NCBI RefSeq assembly: GCF_037176765.1
Contig: NC_090022.1
Coordinates: 179,482,117-179,546,116, forward strand
Source of the DNA: Anolis sagrei
Lineage: Eukaryota > Chordata > Lepidosauria > Squamata > Anolidae
Direction of reading: 5' to 3'
Length of the DNA stretch: 64,000 nucleotides
Each line of letters starts with the position of its first letter. The first letter of the stretch is position 1. The position numbers and the translations under genes were made by a program. The notes below the pieces were generated by a model. The model had not been told where the DNA came from, ran no database searches, and saw only the letters and a program-made list of their open reading frames with translations. Below are positions 10,401-22,400 of this stretch, in pieces.

Positions 10401-13400
10401 GTGGTATACTGAACTTACACAAAATGAATATTAGGCTTAAGTGACATTTGTCGTTAGGAACTAATTGTGAAATCCCAGACAGTACGACCTACATTTTTAT
10501 GTTTTTAAAATATTTTACAGTGATATCATTCACAAGATGCACACAAATAATAAATCAAGCTTATGAGTTTCAAAAGAACAAATGACAAAATGTTACAGCT
10601 CTCAAGGGTGATAGTTGGAAATCAGATGTTTTCTTTTCGATACCTACCATATTCTATCAGTAGGTGGTGGTGGAATGTTTACTGCTAGGGTTCCTTTACA
10701 TTCCTGTACCTCAACAGTCAGCAGCAGTGGGGTGTTGGACACCTCTTCAATCTTTTTCTTGATGAACTCAGTCTCTGTTGCTTTTTGGAAATATTTTGAC
10801 TTGGTAATTTTATCCACAAACCTCATGATTTTGCTAGTTCGATGTCCTCCCACGTACCTTAGAGAGAGAAAATAAGGAAGACTTCAATGTCAATTTATAT
10901 CAATATCAGCAAAATAGTGGTTCTTTATATTTTATACTTTTCTGCAGCGATAGCTATGGAAAAACTGGAGGCCACAGCTAGCCTCTCTGCTGCCATAAGG
11001 CCATAAGTGGCAAGAATTCATGGCACTCCTGAACAAGAGCAGAAAGGACCATCTGCTTACATACAGAATAGAGCGAGAGTGCTTTCCACATATGTTGCTA
11101 TTCAAAACATGGAGGGCTAAATGTGGAGCTTGTTTCCAAAACATACCAAGTCCATCTGAACAAATTTTACAGGAACCGAAAAAAACATGTTGAGCATATG
11201 CATTCTTTTGCCATAAAATGCACTTTTCCAAGTTTTGTACCAAAGGGATGTGATAAGTGTTAATAGTTCTAATCTATACATAACATTCTACTCCTAACCA
11301 ATAACAAGCTGCCAGCTACAATTCATTTTTCCAGTGTATTTTTTTTTAATTTGGTACCTTTTGGAAACAACATCCACAAATGGCCTGAATAGGAAGCTGG
11401 ACCTTTTATACCTGCCCTCCTACGTTACTATCAAAATCAACAGAATAGAGGCCCAACGTCCTTTGGTCTGCATTATGGGCTTCAGTTGCATCCCCGCTTT
11501 GCAAAAAAGCCTGGTTATTACTAAGGCTTTTTATGAATCATTGCAGACTGAGTATCCCTTATCTGGAATTCTGAAATGCTCCAAAATCAGAAAGTTTTGG
11601 AGGTACTACCTACCTATCTGTGTTTGAGTAGCTGGAGAAAGACACGGGAACCTATGAAATGTTGAGAGGCCTGAATTCCCACCATTTTGTAAATCTCTGT
11701 GTCTACAAAGCAAAAATATCTGTATTGTGCAGCTGGAGAAAGACACTGGCAATTCATGGTTTCCCAACATTTCATAGATACTCGCGTCTTTCTCCAGCTG
11801 AATCAACAGGCATGAGCACTACAGCTCTGAGTACTGGGCTCACATCTACATTTATTTATTTATTTATTATTATTACATAAAGGTATTGACTAGGATCTAG
11901 GCCAGTGATGGGCAACCTTTTGAGCTTGGTGTGTCAAAATTTGCCAAAAACCTGAGCATAACTTGGGTAGAGTGTCACTTTGAGAAAAAAACTGTAATTT
12001 TGCAATATTTATAGTTTAAATAAGAAAAATGTATATTCCATGCTGAGTTATGGAATGAACAGTACTCAAACATGCAGATGTTAAATTTGTAGAGCCTTTT
12101 ACAAATTTAAGGATGGAATTAGCTTGGTTCTTATAAGGTGTACTTCATACAGAGGTGTACTTCACACGCATGTGGCCGCGTGTCATCAAAAATAACCATG
12201 TGTGTCAGTGCTGACACACGTGTCATAGGTTCACCATCACGGATCTAGGCTTTGGTTGTGAACACAGGTCTGGGGGGAGAGGAGGAGAAGGCAGGGTTTT
12301 GGTTTTTTGCATGGATATCTCCTCTGGGACAAGGCCATTGCTACTGTCATGTCTCATTCAAGAGCTCACTTCAAGTGGAGGTGGTAATGCAGAGCAGCCA
12401 CCACCACAATCCCTGCTTGTGCAAAGTTTGACTGGAAACTTGGCTGTGCCATGTCCCTCCCTCCAACTCCTTTCCTGGGAGGCGGGGAAGCTTGAAAAAT
12501 GTGTGTCCGGTGGCTAGACCATACTGCCACCTCCACAATTCTATACATAGTCACCTGTAATGTATTCCAATAATATGGGGGGGGGGGATCAGAAATATGG
12601 GCCACTTCTGGTCCCAAACATTTCAGATGAGGGATACTCAACTTGTACTGATACAGGTCAGATGTTGATAACTACTACTGCCATCATCAACTGCTGCTGG
12701 ATATGTGTTATGAGCTGAAATGAATTCAAGTCCATCTCTGGGAGGAAAGGTTTGGAAGCTCTTCTATGAACTATCCAGAGGTACCGGGTGTGATCCAAAA
12801 GTTTTAGTATCCCTTCCCTGTTCCCTTAATGTTTCAAGAGTTTTGGCCTTATAAACTATTCACAACGTCCTGTGCAATATAAGTAGTAATACTGTTGCCA
12901 AGAGAGCTTTTAAAAAAGGAAAAGTGCAGAAGAATCAGCCTGCTTCCATTTCTATTTTCTCTTTACACAGCACCTGTGCATAACCACATCTATTTGTGCA
13001 GCAACAAAAAAAAATTAGAAGGAGCCTTTTACAGATGTTGTGAAGCGGTTGGTAACACAAAAAAAACCTGGAAGATAATTGCTTGTTAAAGGGAGTGGTT
13101 GATCTTTGAAGTATCTTTAACAATGTTATGGACTTCTGTTTCGTATCCCATTGTTCTTAACCTTCATACTAGAAACTTTATGTTATGATTTCTGCAGCAG
13201 TTTCATGTTTGTAAGTTGCTTTGCACTTTTAATGCAGAATATCTATCAACCAATCTAATAAAATCTAATCTATTTTAAAAGGTGCAAATGACTGGAGATA
13301 GATTAAGAGAAACGCCTAGTTTATATATCTGAGCTCTATACGGTTCTGGCCCAGCTTACTTGTCCGAACGAATCCACCCCTATGTCTCACCTCAAAACCT

Positions 13401-16400
13401 AAGATCATCCGGGGAGGCCCTGCTCTCGCTCCCATCAACAGCACAAATGCGCCTGGTGGGGACGAGAGACAGGGCCTTCTTGGCGGTGGCCCCCTGCCTA
13501 TGGAACATATTCCCAATTGAGGTAAGATCGACCATCTCCCTCCTAGTTTTTCAAAAGAAACTAAAGGCATGGTTTTGGGACCAGGCTTTTGGACAATAGA
13601 GGCAAGCAGCATTTTAAGGGAATGTGACTGGAATGACGATATGGCTGATGAGACTGTTTTACTGTTTTAATGATGGCTTATGCATTGTTAATTATGCTTT
13701 TATGTTTAATTGTGGTTTTAATTTTGTAATTTGTTATGTAATGGCTTCGGAATGGGGCCCATTGTAAGCCGTCCTGAGTCCCACTTCGGGAGTTGAGAAG
13801 GACGGGATATAAATGCGAGAAATAAATAGATAATAAATAAACTATATGCAAAATAGTGCAGAATTTAGCCCTGTAGGCACTACAGCAATACAGACTGTCC
13901 TCTTTTAATATTCTCGTCATCAGTTGCAATTTGCGAAATCATTCTGCTTTTTTGGAGATGCAACATAGATCTATGTATTGTCGAAGGCTTGAATCACTGA
14001 GTTGTTGTAAGTTTTTCAGGCTATATGGCCATGAGAATGCCTCTAGAACATGGCCATATAGCCCGAAAAAACCCACAACAACCCATAGATCTATGTGTTT
14101 GTCAACAACAAAACTGTACGTATGAAACCGCATCCAGATGGGTAGCATTATCAAAACACTAAGAGAAACCCTGGTATGTTTACAAGTGATTACCAACCGA
14201 TTTTTCTTTTGGCCCAAACACTTCTCCTTTCCAGATGGCGCTGGCAGTGTGACAGTTGGCTATTTTTAATCAGCAAATGTGTTTTTTGCAACACGAATTG
14301 GCATAATAGAGGGCAATTTATTCACCACATTCTCCGGGAGACAATTACAGGCATTGACTCTGGAATTAGTTCTGAAGCGACGTAGATCTAATCCTTTCTT
14401 TTGCCTCTGTCATTATGTTATCACTATTATTTTTTTAATTACACACCACCATCAGTGTACAAGGCACTTTGCAAAGACAGTTTACAATGATTAATTTGAC
14501 AGTTCCCTGCTCTAGGGCTTACAATCTAAAAAGACAGGCTATACAAGAAAAGGGGGATAGCACTTTAGGAGATAATTTCATCCAGCAGGTGCTGGTTGTT
14601 GTCCCCTCTCTCTTATCAAAGGGCAACTGTGATTTGGGGGGGGGGGGCTTTTCCCAGCTGCTGGGCCTAGGTATGATGGAGCCATACCTACATGTTCTCC
14701 TTCTCTGTGTCTACAGTGGTCCCATTACATTCCTGAGCAAGGTAGACTAATGGCCTCACTGTGTACAAGGCAGTCCAAACATGCTCTAAGTGCCCAGCAA
14801 TAACAAACAGAGAAGTAAAATCAATGCCACCAGAGGCTGTGAAGATCTTACTCTGGTTCAGGCCCACTAAAATGCATCTTTGCTATACCAGGGAATTTCT
14901 GAATATTTTGCAGAATGTGCACAGGTAGTTATAAATCAGAGCTTTCCAAACTTTTCATATTGGTGACACGCTTTTCAGATACACATCATTTCACGACAAA
15001 GTAATTCAGTGTTACTGGCAAACTGGATGTTATGAGTTACAGCCACATAAATAAATTGCAATGATGAAATGTATGGGGAAATAACATGTCATGAAAATCT
15101 TCAATTTACATTTTTTAAAATATAAGATTTATGGCTTATTCCACATACACTCAGAAGGTTCTTGCTACTTTCTCATGACACGCCTACACATTGCAGCCAA
15201 CACACTAATGTGCCAAGACACCTAGTTTGGAAAGCTGTGGCATAGGACCCTTCCACACAGCCCTATATCTCAGAATATCAAGGCAGAAAATCCCCCAATA
15301 TCTGCTTTGACCTGGGTTACGTGAGTCCACACTCAGATAATGTGGGATTTCCTGTCTTGATATTCTGGGATTGCTAGCAGTCTGAAATGCCATCTCCTCA
15401 CTACCCCTTCTGTGTAGAAACATATGGGACAAATTATGTGCTGATGTACACAACTAATTTGCAGCAGCTGAAGATCATACTAATTAAAAGGCAAACATAT
15501 TTCACTGTTTGGGGGCACATATTAGCTGTTTGCAAGGTTTCTTGGATCCAAGAAAACAAGCACAGACCCAGATTGGCTGCATCTGACTAGAGAAAAAAAA
15601 TGAGTTACTTGTTCATTCTGTCAGCCCTGATTCAAAAGCCCCTCATAATCTTCAACTTGCTCATAAGCAATCACATTTGAAAAGCACAGAGTATTTCACT
15701 GATTTCAGTCAAGACTTCTCTGGTTGCCCTTTTAGTCGCCGTTCTCTGGACACATTTCATCCTGTCAAGGGAGATGTTGTCAGGCTGGAATGTGTCCAGA
15801 GAAGGGCAACTAAAATGATCAAGGGTTAGGAGAACAAGCCCAATGAGGAGTGGCTTAAAAAGCTGGGCATGTTTAGCTTGCAGAAGAGAAGGCTGAAAAG
15901 AGACATGATGAAAACCATGTATAAATAGGTGAGGAGAAGTCATAGGAGGGAGCAGGTTTATTTTTTGCTGCCCTGGAGACTAGGATGTGGAACAATGGCT
16001 TCAAACTACAGGAAAAGATATTCCATCTGAACATTAGGAAGAACTTCCTGACTGTGAGAGCTGTTCAGCAGTGGAACTCTCTGCCCCAGAATGTGGTGGA
16101 GGCTTTTAAACAAGAGACTGGGCACTAATGAAGGGCCATCTGTCTTTGGAGGCTTTTAAGCAGAGGCTGGATGGCCATCTGCCGATGCTGTTTTGAATGC
16201 AATTTTCCTGCTTCTTGGCAGAATGGGGTTGGACTGGATGGTCCACAAGGTCTCTTCCAACTCTCTGATTCTATGAGACAGTTATTAGTTAGACACCACA
16301 GATTTCTAAACAATATCATGTATACACAAAGCATTTGAGTAGTTTGGGAGGTTTTCAACAGGGAATGAATACCTGGTTTTTATGGTATGCACTATTTGTG

Positions 16401-19400
16401 GTAACACCCAGAAAGCAACAAGACACAAAGGAAACAATGTCCAGCTTATGGCAATAAAACAAAAATACTCACCCTTCTGCTCCTGGTACTAAAGGTTTCT
16501 CGCTCCCTGTTGCTTCTGGAGGATCGTCTTCCTCGGAGGACCCCGCACTAGAAGATTCCTCATCACTGTCTGCAAGGCAATATGCCCTTGGTCTGACACT
16601 GAGAAGGATATGGGAAGGATAAGACACATTTCAGTGTGGACATAACGCTTCATTTGTGTGGCTCAGATGCCCCTTTGTGTCTCTCCAGGAGTTTAAAATA
16701 CTGGGTTTTTTTTAACAATCAAAACATGCAATGAGGCTTACACACAACATTATTCAACTTTTTTCTACTGTCCTTCCCTTCAATACAGCTATGTCACACC
16801 TTCCTTAAAAACATAACACATATGTGAGAATCCTGCATGCAGTCAAATGGAAAATGAAATGATTCAAAGACGTCAAAAACTGCATCTTCTTCATAAATAA
16901 CTTTGCAGAATCATTCAAAAAGAGTGCAGCAAACCAGATAATATCAAATATGATGGACAGACCTTCGACCTAGGAACTCCAAAAGGATTTCTATGTATGA
17001 AACACCGAGGACTGATTTTGTCAGAGTTGTGTGTCACCACCAGAAGAATGTTCATGCCTTTCAGATCTATACAGATAGACTTCTTACTATCCCTTGAACA
17101 AGTTGAGTCACCTCTCCCTACCACAATGGTTGCTAACAGGAGCAGATCAAGTGTTTGAAATATTATGATCTTGGATTCAAAGTTTAACTGGCATGCTCAC
17201 AATGTAAAGATATAATGCTCATAGGTTTCTTTAATGTACAGCACCTCTCATCTATTGTAATGTACTCAAAAGACCTTATTGTGGCACTTCTTCAAAGCTA
17301 GGGCTATATGGCATATGTTGTGTGTATGTGTATAGAGAGCATATATGTGTATGTTATCACAGCATACCTGTATTTTTTTCAGTAGCTTTTAACATAGAAT
17401 GAAATATATTCACAAAATGGGTGGAGGAATGCACTTGATATAGGTAGAAAAGGGGCTGAAAGACACATTATGTGCTAAACTGGGCTGAGAGCACTGTTAA
17501 AGAAAGAATAGATTCTTGCGTAAAACCCAAGACTGACTTCTCTGTTGGCCAACTTTATGTCATCTACCAAAAAACGCAACCAGCCCCATAAGCTTTTTAG
17601 AGGCTTGGTTATAAAAAAGTTGCTTTGTGGATGCTTCATCAATTTGGTACAGAAAAGAATATTTCCTAACTTTTGTTATTTTCTTTCCAAACACTCTAAG
17701 AATCACATTCCTTCCCCTTTCCTCCTTTTCCAACCCCCTCCCAGTCATGGGATTCTAAGCACAAACATCCGTTTTGAATCCTTTTAGGGAGGAATGGCCA
17801 AGGAGACCATTTAAAATTGAAACACTGCAGGAAAGATTAAGCCCTCTTCATCTTCTTCTCTCCTTTTCTATTTTCAAAGAAAATGCTGGGGCTCTATTAC
17901 TAGGGCCCTTCCACACAGCCCTATATCCCAGAATATCAAGGCAGAAAATCCCACAATATCTGCTTTGAACTGGGTTATCTGAGTCTTGTGGGATTTCCTG
18001 CCATGATATTCTGGGAATAGGGCTGTGTGAAAGGGCCCCTAGAATAGTCATATAATGTGTATTTAGTCCTTTGCAATCCTCCACTAAAGACATGTAGCCA
18101 TTCCCATTTGTAAATAAGCTTGTAAAAGATTGTATCAAAAAAGCCCCATCTTCCCATAATCTATGTGATAATCTCACAAGTGATGGGATATAGGGCTGTG
18201 CACATGTATCAGATGATCATAAAGTGGCAGAAAGTTGACAAGTCCTGCTCTGCCAATGCTATCATGCTTTTTTCCCAAGCCAACAGGCACCACACACAGC
18301 ATATGGCAAGATGTGACAACAGACATCAGGCAATTCCAACAAAAGTTACTGTATATACTCAAGTATAAGTCTAGTTTTTTCAGCCCTTTTTTTAAGCTGA
18401 AAAGGTTCCCCTCGGCTTATACTCGAGTCAATGTTATTTATTATTTTACTCTTTTATTATTTTTATTTTTATTACATTTATTATTTTACTCTATTTAATA
18501 TTATTATTACATTTATTATTTTACTCTACTAGTATCATTGCATTTATTACTTTACTCTATTACTTATTATGAGAAGGATACATTATTACATTGACATTGA
18601 AGAACGTTAGAATAATGGTTTAATCAGAGTTGGACTGTCTTATCTTAAATTACAGTTTTATGTAAACACTAGCTGTCCCCTGCCACTCGTTGCTGTGGCC
18701 CAGTCTGTGTATATGTGTTTTGTGTGTGTATGTGTGTGTGTTTGCGTATATATGTGGTTTTGTGCATACGTTGTAATGTGGTTTTTTTTGTTTTTTTGGC
18801 TTTTTAAGTCTCTTTTGCTGTTTATTTTCAGTGCTTTTATGAGTGATGGCCACTCATTGGCCTGATATTTGTATTGTGTCCAAATCTGGTGTCAATTCAT
18901 CCAGTGGTTTTTGAGTAATGTTAATCCCACAAACAAACATTACATTTTTATTTATAAAAACATTGAACCTACTGATGCTTCAGTTAATGTAATTTTATTG
19001 GTATCTATTTTTATTTTGAAATTGACCCATAGCTACTGCATTTTCCACCCTTGGCTTATACTTGAGTCAATACGTTTTCCCAGTTTTTTGTGGTAAATTA
19101 GGTGCATCGGCTTATATTTGGGTCGGCTTATATTCAAGTGTGTACGGTACCAATCTGTACCATGATGGCAGGCTTTGCACATTAATAAATAAAGTGCTTC
19201 TTTCTTCCCAACTTCACCCTACCATTTCAATATTATCTAGGACAAAACTGCAAATTTTCCAAATGCTGGTTTCAAAGAATACCATCTTAACAACCGGATC
19301 CTGTAAATTACTACACTAGCAGCAGAAGAGTGAACATTAATTAAAACCACCTCTTATTTTCAATAAAGCAAACCCTCTGAATGGTCTCAGCACTAACAGA

Positions 19401-22400
19401 ATCAATGCTTCATGTGGAATGAGATGATGTGACAAATACCACTCACCAGAGAAAACATCCACAGATTGTTGAATCCAAATATAATTTAAAAGGAAAGAAA
19501 ATGAAGAAGGAAAATGAAACAAACAAACAAAGGTAAGTTAGAGAAGACATAGTATGTTACATTTCTGCCTATTTTTTGTAGGAGTCTCTTTGCTGGGCCA
19601 AGAAGAGGAGAACTTAACAAGCTAGCTGACACTTAAACAAAGCTCTTATTTAATTTACTAGCTGTGGCCACCACACATTTCTGTGGCCAACCTCCCTCTT
19701 TCCTACCTTCCCTTTTTTCTTCCTTTCTCTCCTTCCTTCCTTCTCTATCGCTTTCCTTCCTTCCCCCCTTTTTCTTTTCCTCCCTTTCTCTCCTTCCTTC
19801 CTTCTCTCTTTCCTTCTTTCCTTCTCTCCTTCTTCCCCTCCTTCCTTTGTTCCCTCTTTCATTCCTTCCTTCTCTACCTCTTTCCTTCCTTCGCTCTTTG
19901 CTTCCATCCTTCCTTCTCTCTTTCCTTCTTTCCTCCCATCCCTTTCTCTCCTTCCTTCCTTCCCTCCCTCTTTCCTTCCTTCCCTTTTTTCTTTCTTTTT
20001 CTCCTTCCTTCCTTCCTTCCTTCCTTCCTTCCTTCCTTCCTTCCTTCCTTCCTTCCTTCCCTACCTCTTTCCTTCCTTCCTCCCTCTTCCTTCCCTTTTT
20101 GTCTGTATCGTCATTTAGCGTTTTGTCATTTAGCTTGTTTGGGTTTTTAAGTACTTTCTGCTGTTTTTGGGGGGTGGGTGGTGGTGGTTATGAGTGATGG
20201 TCACTCGTTGGCCTGTTAGGGGTATAGTGTCCAAATTATTAATTTTTTGGATTTTTAGGTGTCTTCTGCTGAGTTTTTCTGTGTTTTATGAGTGATAGTC
20301 ACTTGTTGGCCTGAGAGGTGTCTTGTGTCCAAATTTGGTGTCAATTCCCCCAGTGGTTTTTGAGTTATGTTAATCCCACAAACGAAAATTACATTTTTAT
20401 TTATATAGATTTTAAAATACATGTTTTAAGCCATGGCACAGTATCAGATGTACTGATATGATATTAATTCTTAATAATAGGGAGTTACATGAAAGTTTAT
20501 AAGCAGTATTTTTGGGAGAAAAGAAGATCCATATAGTCTTGTGCATGCGACTCAAATCCCTGCTTACTGTTCATATAGGATAGGAGAGACTAACCAGCCA
20601 TAACTCAACAACAGGGAAAGGGAATGTCTAAAGGGGAAAATCCCAGGGACTTTACCATAATGACAAACTCTCCCTCTCAGCTTTCACTGAAGTACTGGAG
20701 ACATATACCCCCGATTTAGCATGCATAATGGATGTACTGTGCTCCTCAGCCACATTTTGTTCTAACCCAATATTCCCCATGCAGCTTGAGATACTCTGCC
20801 AAAAGTGCAATGTTCAATCTCTATGTAATGGATCTAGGAAGAGAGCCTTACTGCTGTCTGCCTACTCTCTGGCAATGTGGACAAGTGCACCCTCCAGCAC
20901 AAGGGAAAAACCTCACAAACTCTAAACTTAAAATAAAACATTAGGTGGACAGAGAAGAAGAGAGGCAAGATTGCTGCCTGTTGTAGCCTTTTAATGATTT
21001 AAATAAGAATTGCATAATCTACTATTCTGCACCAGCCAAAGATATTTTTTTTCATTTTCCCCTCTTTATATTTATTAGCAATAGAAGTATTACATATTCC
21101 CTCCCCACCCAATCATACCTGGGACAGGGAGTTAGAAATTAAAAGAGAATGGGAAATATTATTAATCCCCTGTTCAGTGAACAGTTGCTTAAGTGAATCA
21201 CAATATGCCAAAGCTAAAAACGAGGCAGGCATCTAGTCATTCAGCTGAGCAATGATTTGCAAGTTGTCCCAGAAACATACTAAAGTCATCAAGCATACTT
21301 TAATGTACTTTGAGAGCAGTTTTAATTGAATAAGAACAATACTTCCACATAACTGCAACAGAAATCCCTGATTATAAAGTAAGAATATAAGACTCATTAG
21401 TTCATTCAAGGCACACATCTGTAATTACTGTATCAAACCGGTACTAATAAAAAAAAACATAACAGCAGCAGAATTAAGACTTACCCTTCTTTGCCAATTT
21501 CTCCAACTTTAAGTGCTTCGCTAAGAGGCTCTTTCCCAAGTTTGGTCAAATTCATTTTGGTCTCGAGGGTCATTAGAAAAGATCCATTGTAGGAAATTTC
21601 CAAGTCAATCCAGAGCCCTAGAATCATTGGGAAACAGCACTTCAAAACATCACTGATAACATGATAAATTACCCAGGAAACATTGCCTACAGACATTTTC
21701 TTTTATATTGCCAGATTTGATCTCGACCCCATTCGCAACAGATGACTTGCAACATGGCAAGCCAGGGCTATTATGACTAAACAGGAGGATTTTAAAATGT
21801 GCAAACACTAACATAATGTGGAGGCAAGTCTAGAAGTTTCAGTGTTGTAACAGGACAGATGGTATTCGACATGCCGTTTTTTGAGCAAGACATAGTTATA
21901 TTTTACTTGATTAGTTTTGCTTGAAAATGAAGAGTGCCAGGCCCAGCTTAGAAGAAAAAAAAAGACTGCAGTCCAGAAAGGTTTTTGTCACCTCAAGAAA
22001 TTCTGAAGACTTATTTTTTTTCCTGCCACATACACCTGTTAAAATGATAAAAGTGCTGGCTTTAGCCTTTAAAGCCCTAAACGGTTCCGGCCCAGCTTAT
22101 CAATCCGAACGTATCTTCCCTTACGTGTAAACTGTAGGGGTGATGCAGATATCCGAAATGGCTTGGGATTGTGTAATAGCTGGTCTATTTTAACCTTTGT
22201 TTTAACCTTTATTTTTAATTTTTGTGGTTTGAAATTTTACCTTAGCATTTTAATGATGATATTTTTAATTATCTTTTAACTTAATCAAGTTTGAATGTAT
22301 GTTAGTTCACTATTACGGGAGTCTTAGGATAATGATTATTGTCTATTTGTGTACGTTTCTGTTTTTGTTTTTAATGTTGATACAGTCAGTGGACTAATCA

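Larger units (their letters stand above)
7923..10647 (-). other. TEX2 intron 9
   Basis: Contains a foldback element (8354-8497) and a hAT-like element (8779-9406). The remaining sequence is unique or too old to name. Confidence 0.8.
10858..16472 (-). other. TEX2 intron 8
   Basis: Repeat-rich 5.6 kb intron. In order: a Tigger-like element with a nested hAT (11547-12646), an L2 end (13316-13840), a snap-back retroelement (13977-14083), a degenerate repeat near 14390-14600, a hAT (14937-15239), a foldback (15248-15375) and CR1 (15690-16275). G runs at 12577-12587 and 14636-14647. Confidence 0.8.
16599..21484 (-). other. TEX2 intron 7
   Basis: Holds a foldback MITE (17903-18039), a large element with inverted ends and a nested RTE-like insertion (18347-19149), and another RTE-like copy carrying a long pyrimidine tract (19657-20410). 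16.6-17.9 and 20.4-21.5 kb show nothing recognised. Confidence 0.8.

Noticed and set aside
19664-20197. 177-codon open stretch rich in Ser, Leu, Pro and Phe
   Set aside because: It is the translation of a (CCTT)n pyrimidine tract, not a gene.
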